29,048 nucleotides of DNA from the NCBI GenBank assembly GCA_910584435.1, contig CAJUAP010000051.1, positions 1 through 29,048 of the forward strand, read 5' to 3'. The position numbers and the translations under genes are program-made. Positions 15,748 through 22,164 of the stretch are shown piece after piece (position 1 is the first letter of the stretch; every line of letters starts with the position of its first letter). The notes below the pieces were generated by a model. It saw only the letters and a list, made by a program, of their open reading frames with translations. It searched no databases and was not told where the DNA came from. This DNA comes from an uncultured Acetatifactor sp. (GTDB taxonomy: Bacteria > Bacillota > Clostridia > Lachnospirales > Lachnospiraceae).

Positions 15748-17100
15748 CTATATCCGGGTTCTCTTCCCCATTTCCGTATAATGAAATTTATCCACCACAT
15801 CCATTTTCTTCGGCACCTTGTAAGGCTGCAGATGCTCCATGCAGAACCGAAATACCTCTTCCACATCCAATCCGCCGCTGCCGTCCCCGACAATATACCC
15901 ATGGGCATATTCCCTGCCGTCCTCACATTCCTTCACGACCCTGGCCTCCGTTACCGCCGGATGCCTTAACAGCACATGCTCTATCTCCGCAGCGGCAACC
16001 TTCATGCCATTCACATTAATGATATTATCCTCCCTGCCGCACACATAGATATCATCCCCCTGAAGCCATCCGTAATCTCCTGTAGGAACATACTCCCCTT
16101 TCTCATGTCCGCCATATGTATAGGGAGAGCGCACCTCAATCCTGTAAGTATTCCTGTTTTCCAAGGTGTCAAACTGTGTACCGCACCTGACTTCCACCTC
16201 CCTTACTGCTTTCCCCGCATAGTACTTACCCTTGTCCATGCTGCGTATGGCAATGACACCAGTTTCCGTACTTCCATACACATTGATTATCTTCCGTCCG
16301 CTGCCCTTTGCCTTTTCCCCCAGAGGCGCTCCGCCGCAGATATACCTGCAGTTCTGAACAGGCATAGCAGAATCGCCGCACAATAACTCCAGATACATGG
16401 GCGGCAGAACCACAGCATCATACTTTTCCTGCTGCATATACTTCATTATACCGGCCGGGGTCTGTATCCCATTTAAATACATAACTTTACAACCTACCAA
16501 TGCTGCTGCGATACATACCACGGACTGACCGAATTTATGACTGCAGGGCACCAGGCTCAAAATGCGATCTGACTTTTGGAGCTCCAGGCCCTCCATCATT
16601 GCCAAACCTTCCCAATAGATATTTTCCTCCCCTGCACCGCATGCCTTCGGCTCACCGGTACTGCCGCTGGTATAATAGAAATACCTCTTCCCGCCTTCCG
16701 GCCCACGAACTGTATCACCGGCAAATCCATACAAATGAAACGGCACCCCCATGAAATGAAATTCTTTATGCCATACTGCTTCCGGGCACTCCACTGCCTC
16801 ATCCGTAAGCAGACAGTGAAACCGGCCCCTGTTTTCTCTCACGTATTGAGACTCAAGGGATTGATTCAGGAAATGGATATCACATACCATATCTTCCAGG
16901 GAAAGCAGCAGGGGCATCATGCACTGATTTCTATTCAATAAAAGCCCAATCCTCATTCCATGGTCAATCCCATTTTCGCTCCAGAACTTCCCCCATTCCT
17001 CAAAATAGGACGCGCCAAACAGGCTGTAATCCACTTCCCTGTCTGTTAAAACCATTTCATTTTTATATTTCATCTTCTCAAAATGCTTACGGAATACCAT
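15748..17100 (-). CDS. Stand-alone adenylation enzyme (acyl/aminoacyl-AMP ligase) 2
   Basis: This ANL-superfamily enzyme activates a carboxylic or amino acid as an AMP ester and probably loads the carrier protein encoded just downstream. Motifs seen: P-loop YYTSGSTGEPKA (144-152), NVYGSTETG (274-281), PTGDYG (340-343), CGREDNIINVNGMKV hinge (354-368), and a terminal TEMGKRTR with the A10-type lysine at 446. At 450 residues it is short for the family, with a compact N-terminal domain (about 140 residues before the P-loop). It starts 5 bases after the stop of the carrier-BtrH fusion, with an AGGT ribosome binding site. The substrate cannot be read from sequence: I cannot assign the pocket residues with confidence. 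Confidence 0.88.
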   Translation of the reverse strand: MVFRKHFEKMKYKNEMVLTDREVDYSLFGASYFEEWGKFWSENGIDHGMRIGLLLNRNQCMMPLLLSLEDMVCDIHFLNQSLESQYVRENRGRFHCLLTDEAVECPEAVWHKEFHFMGVPFHLYGFAGDTVRGPEGGKRYFYYTSGSTGEPKACGAGEENIYWEGLAMMEGLELQKSDRILSLVPCSHKFGQSVVCIAAALVGCKVMYLNGIQTPAGIMKYMQQEKYDAVVLPPMYLELLCGDSAMPVQNCRYICGGAPLGEKAKGSGRKIINVYGSTETGVIAIRSMDKGKYYAGKAVREVEVRCGTQFDTLENRNTYRIEVRSPYTYGGHEKGEYVPTGDYGWLQGDDIYVCGREDNIINVNGMKVAAAEIEHVLLRHPAVTEARVVKECEDGREYAHGYIVGDGSGGLDVEEVFRFCMEHLQPYKVPKKMDVVDKFHYTEMGKRTRI

Positions 17101-17105
17101 ACGAT

Positions 17106-18389
17106 TTACCTGCCCTCCCCATTGCCGCGGAGAATTCTCTCATAGAGACAGATTTCTCTGTTCTTAATTCCGTCCAGCTTAAGGGTCATTTGTTCTATTG
17201 TCTGCTCCTGAGGCTTTATGTTGTATTTCATTGCCATTAATTTAACTGTTTCGGCCCCCTGCATATTCTCTTCCATACCATGTAACAGCTCATCCTCCGC
17301 ATGGTACAGCCCTTTCTGCTTCATATATCGAAAGCGGTCAAACATCAGCTTCTTATGTTCATAAAAGGCATGGAATAAGCGGACATCCAGCCGCTCCTCC
17401 CGATGTTCCAGATATTCCGTTATCTTATCATAAGTCCCAATGCCCCACGTGGAATTCTCATCACATGGAAGCAGCAGGGAATAACGTCTGCTGGAATTGT
17501 ACGAATCCAGGTAATCCCTCAACAGCTCTCTCACAAGGCCGAAATCAAATTTGAAATCCGCTTTCTTCCTGCGGTATAAGATAACAGAATTATTCACATT
17601 GCCTTGAAATATTTTTAGCAATTCAGGCGAAGTAAAAGCATTCCATAAATCCTTTGATGAAATCTTTATTTTGTTTATTGACTGCTTGCTATCGAAATCC
17701 AATATATCCAATGTCTCAAGTGCATCGTCATACCCGAAAATCATTACTTCATGAAGCAGAAAGCTTCTCTCTTCATACCTTGTACCCTTTATCCTGGATA
17801 CATCCGCCACACAGGAAACATAATAGCCCTGGTTGATAAATAGCTTGATATTTTCGTACAGGGAATCTGCCTTCATGTTGAAGACCTCCAGATCCACATG
17901 GGTCTGCGCTATGTATTTTCCCGCTGCTGTCTGCCCCGGTCTCATTTCCATGGCCGGATACACACAATACTTATGCGATTTTGCTTTGCTGTCATAGTCA
18001 TTGTAAAATGATGCCTGAATAAAATTATTGTAGAACCAGTCCTCATTTTCACCCTCTGCCAGAATCATAGACAGTGCAGCAGCCACATGAAGACTGAAAT
18101 ACATTGGGGGCGGGAAGCATATGGGCAGGCTTCGTGCCTCCTTATGTATTCTCTTCAGGTACTCCTGAATGCTTGTACACATTTCCCCCACAGTGGATCT
18201 CACAGATATCTTCAGCTCTGCCAGGGGCAGTAATTCCTGCAGTTTCTTTTCCAGTTCAACCACAATCGTCATAAAGCCCAGCGAATCCAGGAACAAGTCG
18301 CCTTCCAAGGTCATGTCGTCTCTTAACTCATTTCTGCCCATATAGCATTTCTCAGCAATCACATCCAGAATCAAATCTTTCGTATTCAT
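17106..18389 (-). CDS. Carrier protein fused to a BtrH/C39-like domain lacking the usual cysteine
   Basis: Residues 1-85 form a carrier domain with the attachment motif DLFLDSLGFMTIVVELE (Ser36). Residues 90-427 look like a third BtrH-like domain: PPPMYFSLHVAAALSMIL replaces the Cys-led helix, then SFLLHEVMIFGYDDALETLDILDFDS supplies His213 and Asp231 or Asp233. At the position of the nucleophilic Cys there is Phe98 or Ser99, so the domain may be inactive, a docking or condensing partner, or use another nucleophile. The C-terminal region is helical. The start codon overlaps the stop of ligase 1 as ATGA, which implies translational coupling and suggests that ligase 1 loads this carrier domain. 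Confidence 0.65.
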   Translation of the reverse strand: MNTKDLILDVIAEKCYMGRNELRDDMTLEGDLFLDSLGFMTIVVELEKKLQELLPLAELKISVRSTVGEMCTSIQEYLKRIHKEARSLPICFPPPMYFSLHVAAALSMILAEGENEDWFYNNFIQASFYNDYDSKAKSHKYCVYPAMEMRPGQTAAGKYIAQTHVDLEVFNMKADSLYENIKLFINQGYYVSCVADVSRIKGTRYEERSFLLHEVMIFGYDDALETLDILDFDSKQSINKIKISSKDLWNAFTSPELLKIFQGNVNNSVILYRRKKADFKFDFGLVRELLRDYLDSYNSSRRYSLLLPCDENSTWGIGTYDKITEYLEHREERLDVRLFHAFYEHKKLMFDRFRYMKQKGLYHAEDELLHGMEENMQGAETVKLMAMKYNIKPQEQTIEQMTLKLDGIKNREICLYERILRGNGEGR

Positions 18390-19804
18390 TTTCGCACCTT
18401 TTTATCCGTAGCAGTTTTCGCAATTTTCTCACACAGACACAGCTTGACCGGAATCTTATACACAGCCATATTCTGTCTGCAGTACTCATAGAAGGCTTTC
18501 CTGTCAAACCGCCCCTCATCTTCCGGTACAATGTCCGCCGCCACGATTTCCCCCTTATCCTTACTTTTCTGTCCGTATACCATAACTTCCTTTATCCCCG
18601 GACAGCCTTGCAGTACTGCCTCCACTTCCTCCGGGTATATATTCTGTCCTGCGCTGATAATGATATTCTTCTTTCTCCCGCAGATAAACAGATAGCCTTC
18701 CTCGTCCAGGTATCCCATATCCCCTGTGCCGATCATGCCTTCCGGCAAAAGCTCTTCTCCATGCAGATAGCCCTCCATAAGGTTCGGCCCTCCGGCGTAG
18801 ATTTCTCCCACACATCCTGTTTCGGCCCAGGCACCGTCCTCTTTCCTTATCCTGACAGTCAGTTCTGGAAAAGGTTTCCCGGCGGAACCTGGTTTGTAGG
18901 CAAAATCATGCTCCTCTTTCATAGTAACGGGACTGATTTCTGTCATCCCATATGCCTGAATCAAGCTGACATGGGGAAGCTGCTCCTGCAGTATTTTAAA
19001 ATCACTTTCACTCAAATAATCACCTGCGAAAAAAATCCTCTCCAATGAATCCAATTTGTATTTCCCCATTTGGGCACATATGCCAAAGAGCTTCAGCATG
19101 GACGGAACCATTCCGCTTGATGTAATCTTCTCATCTTCAAACAGGTCACACAATTGATGCGGATCGAACTCTTCCTCCGTCAATATAATCTGTGTCTTGC
19201 AGGAAATGCAGTGCAGCATCTCCGCCTGTGCCAATATGCTGCAGAACGGCAGGAGCAACGCTTCCTTCCCTCCTTCCCTGCGCAGGAATCGCCGTGATAT
19301 GTATTCCACGCTGTGATACATGGCCTCATGGGACAACCGGACATATTTTGAATTGCCGGTAGTTCCGGAAGTAGGGATGATGACTGCCAGCCGGTAATTT
19401 CGGGCTGTCTGCAAATCACCGCCGTCCTCCTGTTCCAAATCCATCTCATCCACATACCAGACCGGAATAGACAATTCCAGGCTTTCTACCCGTTCCCGGT
19501 ACTTCCCCGCCGACATCAGGCCCTTCATCCCGCAATCAACGCTGATATTCCTGATTTCCCGCCCGGATAATTTGGGACTGAGCGGAACAACGATATTTCC
19601 GCTGTAGATAATGGCAAAATAAGCTTCCAGATAGAAGATGGAATTATCCATCCATATCCCTATGGCAGCTTCCTGACAGGGTACACTTGCCGCCAGCGCC
19701 CTCACATGGCGGCTGAGGCCATTGTATGTCATACTCTGCCCCCTGCATGTTACTGCAATATCCTCTGATTCTTCATTTTTCATTAGCATGGCTGCAAGAT
19801 TCAT
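18386..19804 (-). CDS. Stand-alone adenylation enzyme (acyl/aminoacyl-AMP ligase) 1
   Basis: This ANL-superfamily enzyme of 472 residues adenylates an acid and, by context, loads the carrier domain of the overlapping next gene. Motifs: IIPTSGTTGNSKYVRLSH (P-loop at 145-153), QAYGMTEISP (283-292), GTGDMGYLDEEGYLFICGRKKNIIISAGQNIYPEEVE (359-395) and a C-terminal KTATDKKVRK that fits the A10 lysine motif but with Asp where Gly is usual. The ATG at 19804 is chosen because AGGAG lies 8 bases upstream. The ATG at 19825 would add seven residues and overlaps the stop of a 16-codon ORF. Substrate unknown. Confidence 0.88.
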   Translation of the reverse strand: MNLAAMLMKNEESEDIAVTCRGQSMTYNGLSRHVRALAASVPCQEAAIGIWMDNSIFYLEAYFAIIYSGNIVVPLSPKLSGREIRNISVDCGMKGLMSAGKYRERVESLELSIPVWYVDEMDLEQEDGGDLQTARNYRLAVIIPTSGTTGNSKYVRLSHEAMYHSVEYISRRFLRREGGKEALLLPFCSILAQAEMLHCISCKTQIILTEEEFDPHQLCDLFEDEKITSSGMVPSMLKLFGICAQMGKYKLDSLERIFFAGDYLSESDFKILQEQLPHVSLIQAYGMTEISPVTMKEEHDFAYKPGSAGKPFPELTVRIRKEDGAWAETGCVGEIYAGGPNLMEGYLHGEELLPEGMIGTGDMGYLDEEGYLFICGRKKNIIISAGQNIYPEEVEAVLQGCPGIKEVMVYGQKSKDKGEIVAADIVPEDEGRFDRKAFYEYCRQNMAVYKIPVKLCLCEKIAKTATDKKVRK

Positions 19805-19821
19805 TGCTGGTTCTCCTGGCA

Positions 19822-19872
19822 TCATATTTTCTCATTCGCTCCAATACAGCTGCCCCATAAATTCTCCAACAT
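19822..19872 (-). CDS. Possible 16-residue leader peptide
   Basis: A short ORF (MLENLWGSCIGANEKI) between the radical SAM gene and ligase 1 has AAGGA 8 bases before its ATG. Its TGA overlaps the upstream ATG of ligase 1 as ATGA. It may be a translated leader coupled to the ligase, or chance. It is too short to identify. Confidence 0.2.
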   Translation of the reverse strand: MLENLWGSCIGANEKI

Positions 19873-19934
19873 TTTTCCCATCCTTTTTTATCATATAAAT
19901 ATATCAATTTGCTCATACATCTATAAACTATTTC

Positions 19935-21467
19935 TTATATAATATACTTTCTGATTTTCCAGTAAATTTCCTTTTCAATACCTTCCTGGTTTACAATTAA
20001 TTCACATAATTCTTTTTTCATTTCACCTTCTATCTTCAACTCACGGCAATAATCTGCAAAATTTAGTATACATTCAAAAAACTGTGAAAAGCTAATATCT
20101 TCCCTATAAATCATTCTTTCGATCTCATTCACAAAAATAACATAAAACGCCGCCACACGTAAATCCTCAAACCGATATCCCCTTGGCGGTATTAATCTGT
20201 TTCGCTTTAGCAAAACATCATAAATTTCTGTCCCTTGATATGGTACTAACAATTTAAATAAATTGGCAAGCAAAACCTTTGATTCATAATGCTTTGATAA
20301 ATATTCGTCATAATATGTAATGATTTCTAAAACAACTTCTTCCATAGTGATATCCGGCGTAAATAGTATTGCATAAATTCCTATATCTACTGGCAGTGAT
20401 ATTAAGCTTCTAATACATTTTATATTTTTTTCAGCCGTATATCCTTTACGGAAAAAAGATAATTTTCTGTCTAAAAATGACTCGATCCCAATATCAATAC
20501 CTACCCCATGCATTACTCTACCATTAATTCTCATACTGAGTTCCGGATTATCGTCAATAAATGCACTTGAAATTTCACACAATACCTCTATTATTTCAGG
20601 CAGACATTTGGTACAGCGAAGCCATTGATCTGCTCTAACTTGAAAATTGAGACGTATATTATTTTCAACTAAAATATTTTTTATAGCTTTTATAACATCT
20701 AACGCATGCTGATATTCTTCTATGCATGTCCCTAAAAATTGATCATCTGACAAAATAATTTCTTTGATACCTTGTGAAGCAAGCATCCGAATTTCTTCCA
20801 CTATATTATGGATGCTCCGACTGATATATTTATTCTGAAACATTTTATTTGTACAGAATGTACAATGATACACACATCCTCTTGACGTAATCATACGTGC
20901 AGAAGTATATCTGAAATGCCCGTTTAATTGGTCAAATACATTCCTGGCAGGAAAAAAATCATCCTTACACGTAATTGCTCCCGGTTCACCAACATGTATC
21001 CACTTGCTTTCCTCTTCGGAATATATCGATAATCCTTCAATTTGATAGATATTTCCACCATTTTCCAAGGACAACAAAAATTTCTGTATGATATACTCAC
21101 CATCTCCCCTGATGCAATATTTAAACTCTTTGGGCATGCTCTCTGCAAAGAGAGTTGGATAAATGCCTCCTGCAAAACAGCATACTTCTTTTTCCCTGCA
21201 CAATTTAGCTATTTCATATGCTTGTCCTAGTGTTTCCTCTAATACTGAAATACCCACATATTTTATTGAATAGTTATCCAATACCGCCCCAACTAAATCT
21301 AAAAGAGCTTCTAAATTCATATCATATACCTGCTGATACACATTAAGGTCAAGGCCATATACTTTAAAATAATCTTCTAATTTTGCGGCAATATAAGATA
21401 ACCCCAAGTGTGCTGTTAAAGTATAATATGAATTAGTCGAAGGCGAAATGAGTAATACATTATTCAT
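19935..21467 (-). CDS. Radical SAM protein with N-terminal B12-binding-like domain
   Basis: The first 125 residues follow the B12-binding fold common in class B radical SAM enzymes, with VLLISPS, GLSYIAAKLE, CFAGGIYPTLFAESMP and IRGDGE. The DxHxxG cobalamin ligand motif is not visible, so B12 binding is uncertain. The radical SAM core has SRGCVYHCTFC with the CX3CX2C cluster cysteines 198, 202 and 205, then IILSDDQF and a GIDIGIES motif. Such enzymes do radical chemistry such as methylation, ring formation or rearrangement; the substrate is unknown. It is 510 residues, distinctly AT-rich, and first in the operon behind a divergent promoter and a leader of about 300 bases. AGGAAGAG lies 6 bases before the ATG. 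Confidence 0.88.
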   Translation of the reverse strand: MNNVLLISPSTNSYYTLTAHLGLSYIAAKLEDYFKVYGLDLNVYQQVYDMNLEALLDLVGAVLDNYSIKYVGISVLEETLGQAYEIAKLCREKEVCCFAGGIYPTLFAESMPKEFKYCIRGDGEYIIQKFLLSLENGGNIYQIEGLSIYSEEESKWIHVGEPGAITCKDDFFPARNVFDQLNGHFRYTSARMITSRGCVYHCTFCTNKMFQNKYISRSIHNIVEEIRMLASQGIKEIILSDDQFLGTCIEEYQHALDVIKAIKNILVENNIRLNFQVRADQWLRCTKCLPEIIEVLCEISSAFIDDNPELSMRINGRVMHGVGIDIGIESFLDRKLSFFRKGYTAEKNIKCIRSLISLPVDIGIYAILFTPDITMEEVVLEIITYYDEYLSKHYESKVLLANLFKLLVPYQGTEIYDVLLKRNRLIPPRGYRFEDLRVAAFYVIFVNEIERMIYREDISFSQFFECILNFADYCRELKIEGEMKKELCELIVNQEGIEKEIYWKIRKYII

Positions 21468-21773
21468 ATACTTTCTCTTCCTTTCTGGTTCTCAATCCGC
21501 TTCCCTGCATTAGAAATTCGTGAAACCATCACATATCTATTTACAATTTCACGGATGTATGTTTTATGTTTTAACTATCTACACATATTCTTTACATACC
21601 TTATCAACAATTACATTTTTTCTTTATCACATTTTAGCACATCTTGACTGTATTTACCAAATTATTTTAACTTATCTTACATTACACTTTCCTTTTGGTT
21701 TTATAATGTATAGCCCCCCAATCATAATAATCTTCAATCTGTCACACTCATTAATCGATATTAATGCCTTGTC
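21468..21773 (-). other. Long AT-rich leader of the biosynthetic operon
   Basis: If transcription starts near 21774, about 300 bases precede the radical SAM start codon. I see no known riboswitch. A 7-bp hairpin (CGTGAAA/TTTCACG) lies within 21519-21553. A 21-codon frame starting inside it (ATG near 21529) ends in ATGA overlap with the radical SAM start, but has no ribosome binding site. Confidence 0.4.
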
Positions 21774-21780
21774 TTGTCTT

Positions 21781-21809
21781 ATTATACCAAATATGTCCTT
21801 TTACTACAA
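21781..21809 (-). promoter_or_regulatory. Divergent promoter for the biosynthetic operon
   Basis: On the minus strand TTGTAG (21809-21804), a 17-base spacer ending in TGG (extended -10), and a perfect TATAAT (21786-21781). Its -35 box lies two bases from the edge of the 38-bp dyad. Confidence 0.65.
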
Positions 21810-21811
21810 TA

Positions 21812-21849
21812 GGACAGAATCATATACATATGTGTATACGATTCTGTCC
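21812..21849. promoter_or_regulatory. 38-bp dyad, candidate operator between divergent promoters
   Basis: Each arm is 19 bases and 17 of 19 positions are complementary. The outer arms GGACAGAATC and GATTCTGTCC are perfect. No T-run follows on either strand, so it does not look like a terminator. It sits between the two -35 boxes, as expected for a regulator that controls both promoters. Confidence 0.7.
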
Positions 21850-21850
21850 C

Positions 21851-21879
21851 TTGACTATTTACTATTCTTATTGTATAAT
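21851..21879 (+). promoter_or_regulatory. Promoter of the small-peptide gene
   Basis: TTGACT (21851-21856), a 17-base spacer and a perfect TATAAT (21874-21879), about 40 bases before the start codon. The -35 box begins one base after the 38-bp dyad. Confidence 0.75.
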
Positions 21880-21919
21880 ATTTCCATTATTTACCCATAG
21901 TACATAGGAGGATAGCACA

Positions 21920-22138
21920 ATGAAAAAAAGTAAGAGAATGTGTTTTACCACCATACTTACAGCCGGACTGCTGTGTGGTTTTATCATGACGTTTACTTCT
22001 ATCACTGATCTGCTTGCAGGGTATGGAGCCGACAGCTGGCAGAAAACTATATGGCAGCAAGGCGATAATCCAGAAAAATTTGATCAAGGGATTGTTCCCT
22101 TAAGTGATGATTTATCCTTTAATGACCAAAAACAGTAA
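21920..22138 (+). CDS. Small exported peptide, candidate signalling pro-peptide
   Basis: The 72-residue product starts MKKSKR, has a hydrophobic stretch at about residues 8-30 and then a polar, acidic tail of about 40 residues ending DDLSFNDQKQ. This is the layout of a signal-peptide-bearing pro-peptide. It has AGGAGG 8 bases before the ATG and its own strong promoter. Its stop codon directly abuts the stop of the large regulator gene on the other strand. In Firmicutes, short exported peptides beside RRNPP-type regulators are commonly processed and re-imported as pheromones; that role is inferred here. There is no cysteine in the tail and no double-glycine leader, so a bacteriocin is less likely, though a substrate of the radical SAM enzyme is not excluded. 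Confidence 0.8.
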   Translation: MKKSKRMCFTTILTAGLLCGFIMTFTSITDLLAGYGADSWQKTIWQQGDNPEKFDQGIVPLSDDLSFNDQKQ

Positions 22139-22164
22139 TCAGACCCTGTCCCTGATTATTTTCA
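22128..22164. terminator. Bidirectional terminator over both stop codons
   Basis: The stem TAATCAG (22136-22142) with CTGATTA (22152-22158) has a 9-base loop. It is followed by TTTTCAGCTTTT on the plus strand and by CTGTTTTT on the minus strand. It contains the stop codons of both the peptide gene and the regulator gene. Confidence 0.7.

Noticed and set aside
21468..21773. Cobalamin or other known riboswitch before the radical SAM gene
   Set aside because: I could not find a B12-box or other conserved core; the region is simple AT-rich sequence with one short hairpin.
21520..21900. 126-codon plus-strand ORF in the divergent region
   Set aside because: It is a random frame in AT-rich DNA, rich in Ile/Leu/Tyr/Ser, with no ribosome binding site, and it crosses the dyad and both promoters.
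21920..22138. Small peptide as a double-glycine or lanthipeptide-type bacteriocin
   Set aside because: The polar tail has no Cys and no GG leader site, and no modification enzyme or exporter of those classes is adjacent.
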